Positions 27,464 to 35,525 of a DNA stretch of 64,000 nucleotides are shown here, piece after piece. Source of the stretch: Paraburkholderia fungorum. GTDB taxonomy: Bacteria > Pseudomonadota > Gammaproteobacteria > Burkholderiales > Burkholderiaceae. Each line of letters opens with the position of its first letter. Within the stretch, counting starts at the first letter, position 1. A model generated the notes under the pieces. It was not told the DNA's origin. It did not search any database and worked only from the letters and a program-made list of their open reading frames with translations. Where the stretch lies: NCBI RefSeq assembly GCF_003610895.1, contig NZ_MCAS01000016.1, forward strand, positions 62,001 to 126,000, given 5' to 3'. The position numbers and the translations under genes were made by a program.

Positions 27464-28738
27464 ATGATGCGCGATCAGGCGACGCTTCAGCTTAGTCCCG
27501 AGCCGGCTCCGGACCGCGAGATGCCAGGCGGTGACGTTTCAGGCCCGCCGGCTTCAAATCGTGTTACACAGCCCCGGTTCTGGGACGGCCTGCCGGCGCG
27601 CTGGAACAGCGATACGGACGATACGCTCGTGTGCTGTCAGGTTCGTCAGGAAACGCATGACGTCAAGAGCTTTTTCTTTCGCGCGCCCTCGGAGCGGGCG
27701 TTCGTATTCGAGCCGGGGCAATTCATCACGCTGGAGTTGGAGATCGACGGCGAGGCGGTGAATCGCTGCTATACGATTTCGTCGCCGCCCACGCGTCCGC
27801 ACACCATCTCCATCACCGTGAAGCGCGTGCCGGGCGGCACGGTGTCGAACTGGCTGCATGACAATCTGCACGCGGGCATGCAGGTTCGTGTGCTGGGGCC
27901 GGCGGGCGAGTTCACCTGCGCGCGGCATCCGGCGCGCAAATTTCTGTTTCTGTCGGCAGGTTCGGGTGTGACGCCGCTGATGTCGATGAGCCGGGCGCAT
28001 CATGAACTCGGCGAGGATAGCGACATCGTCTTCCTGCATAGCGCCCGCACGCCGGACGACATCATCTTCGCGCGCGAGCTCGATCTGATTGCGTCGAATC
28101 AGACTAATTTCCGCACGGCGTTTGTTTGCGAACGGCTCGGCGCGCGGACGAATTGGCCTGGCGTGACCGGCTTTCTGACTTTGCCCTTGCTTAAACTCAT
28201 CGCGCCGGATTTTCTGGAGCGCGAGATTTTCACGTGCGGTCCCGCGCCTTATATGCAGGCCGTCCGAAACTTGCTGGCCGAAGGCGGTTTCGATCGCAGC
28301 CATTATCACGAAGAGAGTTTCTCGTTCGAGACGATCAGCGAGGTGGCCGCGCAACTGACAACCGCACATGTTGCCGATGCGTTGCAGGCGCCGACTGCCG
28401 CAGCGGAGCACTTTGTCGACACGCGTGAACAGGCTGCTGGGTTCGCACCCGCGGCGGTGCCGCTCGAGACGGAAACGACGTTCAAGGTGAGTTTTGCCAA
28501 AAGCAATCGCGAGATCGAATGCGGCAGCGGTCAGCATGTGCTCGACGCAGCGAAGAAGGCCGGCGTGCGGCTCGCGGCCTCGTGCACGCAGGGCATGTGC
28601 GGCACCTGCAAGGTGAAGCTGGTGTCTGGCGAAGTCGCAATGAAACACGCCGGCGGCATCCGTCAGCGTGAAATCGATCAGGGCATGGTGCTGCTGTGTT
28701 GCAGCAAGCCATTGAGCGACCTCGTCGTCGATAAGTAA
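27464..28738 (+). CDS. gbcB: Glycine betaine monooxygenase, reductase component
   Basis: A 424-residue NAD(P)H-dependent reductase passing electrons to GbcA. FAD-binding RCYTISSPPT and NAD-binding FLSAGSGVTPLMSM and FTCGPAPYM motifs show a ferredoxin-reductase module. A C-terminal plant-type [2Fe-2S] ferredoxin follows, with Cys374, Cys379, Cys382 and Cys412. The N-terminal 40 residues are a Pro/Asp-rich leader. A GGAGCGGGAG ribosome-binding site precedes the ATG at 27464; an ATG one codon later is also possible. It is the last enzyme gene of the unit; a 137-bp gap precedes the binding-protein gene. Confidence 0.95.
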   Translation: MMRDQATLQLSPEPAPDREMPGGDVSGPPASNRVTQPRFWDGLPARWNSDTDDTLVCCQVRQETHDVKSFFFRAPSERAFVFEPGQFITLELEIDGEAVNRCYTISSPPTRPHTISITVKRVPGGTVSNWLHDNLHAGMQVRVLGPAGEFTCARHPARKFLFLSAGSGVTPLMSMSRAHHELGEDSDIVFLHSARTPDDIIFARELDLIASNQTNFRTAFVCERLGARTNWPGVTGFLTLPLLKLIAPDFLEREIFTCGPAPYMQAVRNLLAEGGFDRSHYHEESFSFETISEVAAQLTTAHVADALQAPTAAAEHFVDTREQAAGFAPAAVPLETETTFKVSFAKSNREIECGSGQHVLDAAKKAGVRLAASCTQGMCGTCKVKLVSGEVAMKHAGGIRQREIDQGMVLLCCSKPLSDLVVDK

Positions 28739-28768
28739 GACAAGAGCTGGACCAGGACTTGCGCCACA

Positions 28769-28797
28769 GGTCGTCTGCGGACAACTGGATGTCGTAA
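28769..28797. promoter_or_regulatory. 21-bp-spaced GTCGT direct repeats upstream of the betaine-binding protein gene
   Basis: GGTCGT at 28769 and TGTCGT at 28790 are offset by exactly 21 bp, the same geometry as upstream of sdaA and fdhA. They lie 80-107 bp before the ATG. Candidate AraC-family (GbdR-type) site; inferred. Confidence 0.3.
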
Positions 28798-28803
28798 AAC
28801 ACC

Positions 28804-28850
28804 ACTACCCAGTAATTCTGGTTAGCGATTCTAAATGCTCAATGGGTAGT
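28804..28850. repeat. Inverted repeat in the leader of the betaine-binding protein gene
   Basis: ACTACCCA (28804-28811) and TGGGTAGT (28843-28850) form a perfect 8-bp inverted repeat around a 31-nt AT-rich interval. It ends 26 bp before the start codon. It could fold in the 5' leader or be a protein site. No T-run follows. Confidence 0.35.
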
Positions 28851-28875
28851 TTGAACGGCGAACGGGAGAACGGCG

Positions 28876-29742
28876 ATGAGACTGGTTAAAAAGATGCTGA
28901 TGTTGAGCGCGGCGGGTGTGCTGGGTGCAACGCTGGCGGCAAGCAGCGTGAGCGTGTCGGCTGATACCAAACCGACCATCAAGATCGGCTATGTGGAGGG
29001 TTGGGACGACAGCGTTGCGACCTCGAACGTGGCCGCACGCGTGATCGAAAAACGCCTCGGTTATCAGGTGCAACTGGTGCCGGTCGCGGCGGGTGTGATG
29101 TGGCAAGGCGTGGCGCGTGGCGATCTCGACGCGACGCTGTCCGCATGGCTGCCGGTCACGCATGGTGCGTACTGGAACAACTTCAAGGACAAGGTTGTCG
29201 ATCTCGGCCCCAACTTCAACGACGCGAAAATCGGTCTGATCGTGCCGGATAATGTCGACGTGAAGAGCGTGGGCGACCTCGAGGCGAAGAAGGCGGAGTT
29301 TGGCTCGCGGATCGTCGGTATCGATGCCGGCGCGGGCGTGATGCAGAAAACCAGCGAAGCCATCAAGGCATACGGGCTCGACTATCAGCTTATGCCGAGC
29401 TCGGGTAGCGCGATGACCGCGGAACTGGCACGTTCGGAAGCAGCGAGCAAACCGATCATTGTGACGGGCTGGAAGCCGCATTGGATGTTCGCGAAGTACA
29501 AGCTCAAATTCCTCGACGATCCGAAGAAGGTGTTCGGTGAAGCGGAGCATGTGGATAGCGTCGTCAATCCGGGCCTCGAGACGAAGGCGCCGACAGTGGT
29601 CGCGTTCCTCAAGAAGTTTCAATGGAAGCCGGGCGAGATCGATAGCGTGATGCTGGCCACGCAGAACGGCGAGAAACCGACGGCCGCTGCGGATGCGTGG
29701 ATCAGTGCGCATGGCGATCGCGTGGATAGCTGGGTGAAGTGA
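28876..29742 (+). CDS. Orphan glycine betaine/quaternary-amine ABC substrate-binding protein
   Basis: A 288-residue periplasmic OpuAC/ProX-type binding protein. The signal peptide is residues 1-29 (MRLVKKMLMLSAAGVLGATL, cleavage near VSA-DTKP). The mature part starts IKIGYVEGWDDS and contains the LSAWLPVTHGAYW and VTGWKPHWMF segments, with the Trp residues that form the cation-binding aromatic box in this family. No permease or ATPase gene is adjacent. Established: P. aeruginosa has several orphan binding proteins (BetX, CaiX, CbcX) sharing one CbcWV core. It probably binds betaine or a related compound and is co-regulated with gbcAB. Confidence 0.88.
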   Translation: MRLVKKMLMLSAAGVLGATLAASSVSVSADTKPTIKIGYVEGWDDSVATSNVAARVIEKRLGYQVQLVPVAAGVMWQGVARGDLDATLSAWLPVTHGAYWNNFKDKVVDLGPNFNDAKIGLIVPDNVDVKSVGDLEAKKAEFGSRIVGIDAGAGVMQKTSEAIKAYGLDYQLMPSSGSAMTAELARSEAASKPIIVTGWKPHWMFAKYKLKFLDDPKKVFGEAEHVDSVVNPGLETKAPTVVAFLKKFQWKPGEIDSVMLATQNGEKPTAAADAWISAHGDRVDSWVK

Positions 29743-29763
29743 TTTCGTGCCTGCTGTGCAGGT

Positions 29764-29823
29764 GGCGCCGCCTGGTTTGAGCGGCGCCTTCCTCAAAGAA
29801 ACGCCGCTTTTTCAGCGGCGTTT
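29764..29823. terminator. Tandem stem-loops between convergent binding-protein gene and purU
   Basis: Hairpin 1 is GGCGCCGC / GCGGCGCC (29764-29788, 9-nt loop). Hairpin 2 is AAACGCCGCT / AGCGGCGTTT (29799-29823, 5-nt loop), followed by TTGTATTT on the plus strand and preceded by A-rich sequence on the other. This is a bidirectional intrinsic terminator serving both converging genes. Confidence 0.8.
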
Positions 29824-29851
29824 TGTATTTGCATCCCGTTTTTGCATTCCG

Positions 29852-30727
29852 TTATTGCAACACGACAGTCCGATCGCCGTTGATGAACACCCGCCGCTCG
29901 ATAAACGCCTTGACCGCTCGCGCAAGCGTGATGCATTCGACGTCGCGTCCCGTAGCCAGCAGGCGCTCCGGGCTGTATGAGTGATCGACGCGCTCCACCA
30001 CCTGTTCGATGATCGGACCTTCGTCGAGATCGTCGGTGACGAAGTGCGCGGTTGCACCGATCAGCTTCACGCCGCGTGCGTGTGCCTGATGATAGGGCTT
30101 CGCTCCTTTGAAGCCAGGCAGAAACGAATGGTGGATGTTGATTGCGCGGGCCGCGAGCGCACGGCTCGTCTCGCCGGAAAGAATCTGCATGTAACGGGCA
30201 AGGATCATCAATTCGGCGCCTGAGGTTTCGAACAGGTCGAGCAAACGCGCTTCCTGCTGTGGCTTGGTATCGGCGCTGATCGGCAGATGATGGAACGGCA
30301 GGCCGTGCTGTTGCGCGAGCGGTTCCAGATCGCGATGATTCGAGCCGATGCCGACAATATCCATCTTCAACTCCCCCATCCGCCAGCGGAACAGCAGATC
30401 GGCGAGACAGTGTTCGAGTTTCGACACCATGATCAGCACCTTCGGCCGCGTGGCGACGTCATGCATGGCCCACGTCATCCGGAAGCGCTCGGCGATCGCT
30501 GCGAATTCGCGCTTGAGTGCCGCGATGTGCAGAGTCTCGTTGCTGTCGACGCCATGAAACACGCAGCGTACGAAGAAACGCTCGCTCAGGTCGTCATCGA
30601 AAACGGTCAATTCGTCGATATAGCAATGATGGCGGTCGAGAAAGCCGACGACGGCGGCAACCTGGCCCGCCGCGCTCGGACAGGCGACCGTGAGAACCAG
30701 TTGATCGGGACGGGAATCGACGGACAT
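29852..30727 (-). CDS. purU: Formyltetrahydrofolate deformylase
   Basis: A 291-residue hydrolase releasing formate and tetrahydrofolate from 10-formyl-tetrahydrofolate. An N-terminal ACT domain (RPDQLVLTVACPSAAGQVAA) is followed by the formyltransferase fold. The catalytic Asn/His/Asp set is seen in INIHHSFLPGF and VTDDLDEGPII. The ATG at 30727 (MSVDSRPDQ) is the conserved start; a TTG 45 bp upstream is less likely. A second purU copy is part of the sarcosine regulon in Pseudomonas. Here it likely regenerates tetrahydrofolate after sarcosine oxidation. It is convergent with the betaine-binding protein gene. Confidence 0.94.
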   Translation of the reverse strand: MSVDSRPDQLVLTVACPSAAGQVAAVVGFLDRHHCYIDELTVFDDDLSERFFVRCVFHGVDSNETLHIAALKREFAAIAERFRMTWAMHDVATRPKVLIMVSKLEHCLADLLFRWRMGELKMDIVGIGSNHRDLEPLAQQHGLPFHHLPISADTKPQQEARLLDLFETSGAELMILARYMQILSGETSRALAARAINIHHSFLPGFKGAKPYHQAHARGVKLIGATAHFVTDDLDEGPIIEQVVERVDHSYSPERLLATGRDVECITLARAVKAFIERRVFINGDRTVVLQ

Positions 30728-30898
30728 GCGAACTCCACTTAGGCAATAGGGCAACGCCGCGGGGCGCGGCATGCATCATCGCAGTAGAGCAAATCAGTGG
30801 GGCAGGGGGATAGAAGCTAACCGCCGTCGCGCTGGAATGGGAGCGTCAGACGTGATTGAGGCGGTGGAGGAGCGGCGCGCCCCAGTCGTAAATCAATC

Positions 30899-31198
30899 TC
30901 AGGCGTGGGCGGGCGCCGCGTGCAGTTCCATACCGAGAGCGCGGATCACCTTGATGATCGTTGCGAAGCTGGGGTTCCCATCTTCCGACAGCGCTTTGTA
31001 CAGACCCTCGCGCGAGATTCCAGTATCGCGGGCGAGCTGCGCCATGCCGCGCGCCCGCGCGATTACGCCCAACGCATGCGCGAGGAATGCCGGATCGTCG
31101 CCGCCTTCAAGCAGACAGGCCTCGAAGTATTCAGCCATGTCCGCTTCGGTTTTCAGGTGTTCGGCCGAATCCCACGGCCGGGTTTTGATCTTTCCCAT
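30899..31198 (-). CDS. Addiction-module antidote protein, HigA-like (XRE HTH)
   Basis: A 99-residue antitoxin with a helix-turn-helix in the C-terminal half (GMAQLARDTGISREGLYKALS). The pattern EYFEACLLEGGDDPAFLAHALG is typical of the antidote family that pairs with HigB-type toxins. It starts 3 bp after the toxin stop on the minus strand, so toxin precedes antitoxin as in HigBA. It is expected to bind the toxin and the AT-rich operator at 31514-31534. Confidence 0.88.
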   Translation of the reverse strand: MGKIKTRPWDSAEHLKTEADMAEYFEACLLEGGDDPAFLAHALGVIARARGMAQLARDTGISREGLYKALSEDGNPSFATIIKVIRALGMELHAAPAHA

Positions 31199-31201
31199 CT
31201 T

Positions 31202-31501
31202 TCACTCCGATTCAAGGTTCGCCAGCATCTTGTGTGCGGCTTTGATATCTGCGGGTTGAGTCGACTTGTCACCACCACACAGCAGGATCACCAGCACCGC
31301 GCCACGCTGCACGTAGTAGACGCGATAGCCAGGCCCGTGATCGATCCGCAATTCAGTAATTGGCGCGCCTGCGGAGTTCGTGTCGCCGGGGTTGCCCAAT
31401 GCCAGACGATCGATGCGGGCCTGAATGCGGCGCTTGGCGATCCGGTCTTTCAAGCCGTCGAACCAGGCGTCGAATGTCTCGGTGGTACGGATATTCAACA
31501 T
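31202..31501 (-). CDS. Type II toxin, RelE/ParE (HigB-like) family
   Basis: A 99-residue toxin, first gene of the pair. It has the family signatures TTETFDAWFDGLKDRIAKRRI, ARIDRLALGNPGD, ELRIDHGPGYRVYYV and VILLCGGDKSTQPADI, which mark the addiction-module killer-protein branch of the RelE/ParE fold. The likely activity is ribosome-dependent mRNA cleavage (family knowledge). Both genes are intact, so the module may be functional. It lies within the betaine island and is flanked by ordinary catabolic genes on both sides. Confidence 0.88.
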   Translation of the reverse strand: MLNIRTTETFDAWFDGLKDRIAKRRIQARIDRLALGNPGDTNSAGAPITELRIDHGPGYRVYYVQRGAVLVILLCGGDKSTQPADIKAAHKMLANLESE

Positions 31502-31513
31502 CCGCTCAATGTA

Positions 31514-31537
31514 ATCTATAGATCACATATATGTCAA
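31514..31537. promoter_or_regulatory. Promoter/operator region of the toxin-antitoxin pair
   Basis: Two adjacent 10-bp perfect palindromes occur: ATCTATAGAT (31514-31523) and ACATATATGT (31525-31534). A consensus -35 TTGACA lies on the minus strand at 31537-31532. The block is strikingly AT-rich for this genome, as expected for an antitoxin-bound autoregulated promoter. The -10 element is not clear. Confidence 0.5.
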
Positions 31538-31579
31538 CCATGGTTCACGATCAATTTTCACCTTTCCCAGAGCAATCCC

Positions 31580-32494
31580 TCATTCAGCATCGAGCCCGCA
31601 TTCGCCTAGCAGCCATTGGCGAAATGCGCTGACGGCCGGTGTCGCCGCGCGCTGCGTGACGAGCAGATAGCCGCGCTCGGTGACCACCGGTGTATCGAAC
31701 GGTTCGACGAGTTGCCCGGTGGCGAGCAGTTCGTCGATCAGCGGTGCCCAGCCGAGCGCGACGCCCTGGCCCATGATCGCGGCGTGGGCCACGAGCGTAA
31801 AGCTGTTGAACGTGATGCCGCGATGCGCGGCAGGCGCATCCAGACCGTGCGCCGCGAACCAGTCGGCCCACGACAGCCAGCGCGCCGGCTGGGTAGGCTC
31901 GAGATGCAGCAGCGGCAAGCTCGTCAGGTCCGACGGTGTCCGCAACTGCGGGTGCGCCGCCAGAAACGCCAGACTGCACACGGGCGTGACGCGTTCCGGA
32001 AATAACTTGAGCGCACCTCGCGCGGTCCAGTCCGCATTCTCATCTCCGAACGCAATCACAATGTCCGCCTGATCGTGCGATGGATCGAATACCGTCTGCG
32101 AGGTGATGATCTTGACGTCGACGTCCGGCATCAGTGCCTTGAACTGCGACAGCCGCGGCATGAGCCAGTATGTTGCGAAGCCGAAGTCGGTGGCGAGCGT
32201 GAGGGTTTGCGGCGTGCGCCGCGCGCGGATTTCGGCGGTGGCTGCGCGGATGGTGTCGAGCGCGTTGCGCACCGCTTCGAAGAGACGTACGCCGTCTTCC
32301 GTCAGCGTGACGCCGCGATGGCCGCGTTCGAAAAGCGGGGCGCCAAGGGCCTCTTCGAGTTGCACCACGCGCTGGCTGACCGCCGGCTGCGTCGAGCCCA
32401 GTTCGCGCGCGGCCGCCGTGAAACTCGCGAGACGCGCCGCGGATTCGAACATCGTCAACGCCTGCATTGGCGGCAAGCGGTCCTGCCTCGACAT
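31580..32494 (-). CDS. LysR-family choline-sulfate utilisation regulator
   Basis: A 304-residue LysR protein with an N-terminal winged HTH (PPMQALTMFESAARLASFTAAARELGS is the start of it) and a GcvA-like effector domain. It is divergent from betC by 152 bp, the arrangement of the choline-sulfate transcription factor next to choline sulfatase in Rhizobiales, Burkholderia and Pseudomonas. Likely it activates betC and perhaps choX in response to choline-O-sulfate or choline. A LysR-type T-N11-A palindrome overlaps its own start codon, suggesting autorepression. Confidence 0.88.
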   Translation of the reverse strand: MSRQDRLPPMQALTMFESAARLASFTAAARELGSTQPAVSQRVVQLEEALGAPLFERGHRGVTLTEDGVRLFEAVRNALDTIRAATAEIRARRTPQTLTLATDFGFATYWLMPRLSQFKALMPDVDVKIITSQTVFDPSHDQADIVIAFGDENADWTARGALKLFPERVTPVCSLAFLAAHPQLRTPSDLTSLPLLHLEPTQPARWLSWADWFAAHGLDAPAAHRGITFNSFTLVAHAAIMGQGVALGWAPLIDELLATGQLVEPFDTPVVTERGYLLVTQRAATPAVSAFRQWLLGECGLDAE

Positions 32495-32507
32495 AAGGCC
32501 CCCTTAT
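32493..32507. promoter_or_regulatory. LysR T-N11-A palindrome at the betC divergent promoter
   Basis: ATAAGG-CCC-CCTTAT is a perfect 6-bp inverted repeat that fits the LysR T-N11-A rule. It begins inside the start codon of the LysR gene and faces betC. Probable operator for the choline-sulfate regulator; inferred. Confidence 0.5.
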
Positions 32508-32646
32508 AGGCACATAACGATTTGCCGTCTTCACAGCTTGGAATTGGACGGCAATAGTGGTGTTCACGCGGGGGCCGGCATGCCGGTTATTCCGCTTGCA
32601 ACGATACCTGCATCCGCATTTGCGATTCTATTCGAGGCGCGCTCCA

Positions 32647-34194
32647 ATGCTTGATACGAAACAGAATATCCTTATTTTGATGGCCGATCAGATGACGCCG
32701 TTTGCACTGGCCGCATACGGACATGGCCTGACGAAGACCCCCAATCTCGATCGCCTCGCCAGACAGGGCGTGGTGTTCGATTCGGCGTATTGCGCCAGTC
32801 CGCTGTGTGCGCCGTCGCGCTTCTCTTTTCTATCGGGCAAGCTGCCGTCCGCAATCGGCGCCTATGACAATGCAGCAGAATTTCCGTCGCAAACGCTGAC
32901 GTTCGCGCACTATCTTCGCGCCGAAGGGTATCGCACGATCCTGTCCGGCAAAATGCATTTCTGCGGCGCGGATCAACTGCATGGTTTCGAAGAGCGGCTC
33001 ACCACCGACATCTATCCCGCCGATTTCGGCTGGACGCCGGATTGGGACGATTTCGAAACGCGTCCCACGTGGTACCACAACATGAGTTCGGTGATCGACG
33101 CAGGCCCTTGCGTGCGGACGAACCAGCTCGATTTCGACGACGAAGTGACATTCACCACGCGCCAGAAGCTCTTCGATATTGCGCGTGAGCGGCATGCCGG
33201 CAAAGATGCGCGACCGTTTTGCCTCGTCGCTTCACTGACGCATCCGCACGACCCGTACGCGATTCCGAAGAAGTACTGGGACCTGTACGCGGACGAAGAC
33301 ATTGCACTGCCCACGCATCGCGATTCGCTCGATGAAACCGATCCGCATTCGAAGCGTTTGCGGCATGTGTGCGAAACCGACCGCACGCCGCCGACCGACC
33401 AGCAGATCCGCAACGCACGGCGTGCTTATTACGGCGCGATTTCCTACGTCGACGATCAGTTCGGTGCGATTCTCGACGCGCTCGAACAGTCGGGGCTTGC
33501 CGAGAATACCGTCATCGTCGTGACGTCTGACCACGGTGAGATGCTGGGTGAGCGCGGGCTCTGGTACAAGATGACCTTCTTCGAAGGCGGCTGCCGTGTC
33601 CCACTGATCGTGCATGCACCGCAGCAGTTCGACGCGCATCGGGTGCGCGAATCGGTCTCTCATCTCGACTTGCTGCCCACGCTGGTTGAAATGGCGCGTG
33701 GCGAAGAGCCGCCGCTCTGGCCGGATTCGCTCGACGGTCAGAGTCTCGTACCGCATCTGCGAGGGTCCCAAGGTATCCACGGCGGCCACGACGAAGCGAT
33801 TGGCGAATACCTGGCGGAAGGCGCCATTGCGCCGATCGTGATGCTGCGGCGCGGGCGTTTCAAGTTCATTCACACACCGGCCGATCCTGACCAGCTCTAC
33901 GACCTGATCGCGGACCCGCTCGAACGGGAGAACCTCGCGACGCACGCCGCCTATGCCACACAGGTCGCGGCATTACGGGAGGAGATCGCACGGCGCTGGG
34001 ATCTCGCCGCATTGCACAACGAAGTACTCAGAAGCCAGCGCCGCCGCCGTTTCCATTTCGAGGCCACGACACAGGGCACGGTCGCGTCATGGGACTGGCA
34101 GCCGCATGTCGATGCGAGCCAGCGTTATATGCGCAATCACATCGACCTCGATACGCTCGAAGCGATGGCTCGTTTTCCCGCTGTGACGCGTTGA
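32647..34194 (+). CDS. betC: Choline sulfatase
   Basis: A 515-residue type I sulfatase that hydrolyses choline-O-sulfate to choline and sulfate. The sulfatase signature C54-A-P-S-R58 marks Cys54 for conversion to formylglycine, the same residue number as in Sinorhizobium BetC. Asp14 (LMADQM) and VTSDHGEMLGERGLWYKM provide metal and substrate contacts. The C-terminal choline-sulfatase extension is present (DASQRYMRNHIDLDTLE). The start at 32647 (MLDTKQNIL) is chosen over an upstream in-frame codon with an unrelated leader. There is no signal peptide, so the enzyme is cytoplasmic. choX follows 51 bp downstream. Confidence 0.96.
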   Translation: MLDTKQNILILMADQMTPFALAAYGHGLTKTPNLDRLARQGVVFDSAYCASPLCAPSRFSFLSGKLPSAIGAYDNAAEFPSQTLTFAHYLRAEGYRTILSGKMHFCGADQLHGFEERLTTDIYPADFGWTPDWDDFETRPTWYHNMSSVIDAGPCVRTNQLDFDDEVTFTTRQKLFDIARERHAGKDARPFCLVASLTHPHDPYAIPKKYWDLYADEDIALPTHRDSLDETDPHSKRLRHVCETDRTPPTDQQIRNARRAYYGAISYVDDQFGAILDALEQSGLAENTVIVVTSDHGEMLGERGLWYKMTFFEGGCRVPLIVHAPQQFDAHRVRESVSHLDLLPTLVEMARGEEPPLWPDSLDGQSLVPHLRGSQGIHGGHDEAIGEYLAEGAIAPIVMLRRGRFKFIHTPADPDQLYDLIADPLERENLATHAAYATQVAALREEIARRWDLAALHNEVLRSQRRRRFHFEATTQGTVASWDWQPHVDASQRYMRNHIDLDTLEAMARFPAVTR

Positions 34195-34245
34195 TTCTCC
34201 ATTTGCGATTCATCCCACCTACCATCCCAGCTACAGGAAGCCGAC

Positions 34246-35199
34246 ATGATGAAAAAGCTCTTCAAACAGGCCGTATCCGGCGTTGCGCTGCTGTGCGCGG
34301 CGGCCACCTTCGCCGTGGCCGCCGAGCCGCAGTCCTGTACGCAGGTGAACATGGCGGGGCCTGGCTGGACTGATATCGACGCCACCAATGCGATGTCCGG
34401 CGTGCTGCTCAAGGCGCTCGGCTACCATCAGAACGTGGCGAACCTGTCGGTGCCGATAACCTATCAAGGCCTTAAGAAAGGGCAGATCGACGTGTTTCTC
34501 GGCAACTGGATGCCGGCCCAGGCGCCGGTCGTCAAACCGTTCGAAGACGAAAAGTCGATCGAGGTCGTGCACCCGAATCTGAGCAATGCGAAGTTCACGC
34601 TCGCGGTGCCCGATTATGTCGCGGCCGCGGGTGTGCATTCATTCGCGGACCTCGCGAAGAACGCAGACAAGTTCGACAGCAAGATCTACGGCATCGAGCC
34701 GGGCGCGCCGGCCAATCAGAACATCAAGAAGATGGTCGACGACAAGGCGTATGGACTCGGCAGCTGGAAGCTCGTCGAATCGAGTGAGACCGGCATGCTC
34801 ACGCAGGTCGAGCGCGCCGTACGGGAAAAGAAATGGATCGTGTTCCTTGCATGGGAGCCGCATCTGATGAACACGAAGTTCAAGCTGACCTACCTGGACG
34901 GCGGCGACAAGTACTTCGGACCGAACTACGGCGGTGCCACGGTCAATACCGTCGCGCGTAGCGGGTACGCCGAGCAGTGTCCGAATGTTGGCCGCCTGTT
35001 CAGGCAACTCACGTTCAATGTCGATCTGGAGAACGGCGTGATCACCGAGGTACTCGAGAAGAAGACCGGAGTCGATGTGGCCGCCGCAGAAGCACTCAAA
35101 CGCCACCCCGAATTGCTGAAGTCCTGGCTCGACGGCGTGAACACCGTGAACGGCGCCAACGGCTTGCAAGCGGTGCAAACCGCACTCGGCGTGAAATAA
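34246..35199 (+). CDS. choX: Choline ABC transporter substrate-binding protein
   Basis: A 317-residue periplasmic protein. The signal peptide is residues 1-26 (MMKKLFKQAVSGVALLCAA, cleavage near VAA-EP). ChoX-type features include SCTQVNMAGPGWTDIDATNA near the mature N-terminus, VFLGNWMPAQAP and VFLAWEPHLMN, which supply aromatic-box tryptophans. It follows betC in the same orientation with an AGGAAG ribosome-binding site. No choW or choV gene is next to it, so it must rely on permease/ATPase partners encoded elsewhere or on a shared core transporter. Confidence 0.92.
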   Translation: MMKKLFKQAVSGVALLCAAATFAVAAEPQSCTQVNMAGPGWTDIDATNAMSGVLLKALGYHQNVANLSVPITYQGLKKGQIDVFLGNWMPAQAPVVKPFEDEKSIEVVHPNLSNAKFTLAVPDYVAAAGVHSFADLAKNADKFDSKIYGIEPGAPANQNIKKMVDDKAYGLGSWKLVESSETGMLTQVERAVREKKWIVFLAWEPHLMNTKFKLTYLDGGDKYFGPNYGGATVNTVARSGYAEQCPNVGRLFRQLTFNVDLENGVITEVLEKKTGVDVAAAEALKRHPELLKSWLDGVNTVNGANGLQAVQTALGVK

Positions 35200-35525
35200 G
35201 CCCGGCATTTCAGACCACGAAGTCGCTACTCGACAGATTCATGTCGCATCCGGTCGAATCCTCATAAATCTGGACTCGTATTCTTGATCCGTCGATGCAG
35301 GCATGACAGAGGATTGCATGCATTGCCAGGAGCTTCAATCTGTCTGATTAGCTTGAATCGTCTGGGCCGGCCTCGCCGGCTCAAGCGAGCTTCAACCCGT
35401 TTCAATCAGTCTCAGCCGATTTCGAACTGCCCGTCATGCGAGAAGCGCCGTGTGTTGCACGACAACACGTGGCAGGGATCGCTTTATCTAACGAAATACG
35501 CAGGCAAAGAGCAGGGGAGAATTAG
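35200..35525. other. Intergenic region between choX and porin gene
   Basis: 326 bp with lower GC than the flanking genes and no credible gene. It contains loosely repeated AGCTTCAA / GCTTGAA / GTTTCAATC elements between 35330 and 35410. These may be protein sites or noise. The porin ribosome-binding site AGGGGAG is at its end. I found no clear terminator for betC-choX here. Confidence 0.4.
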
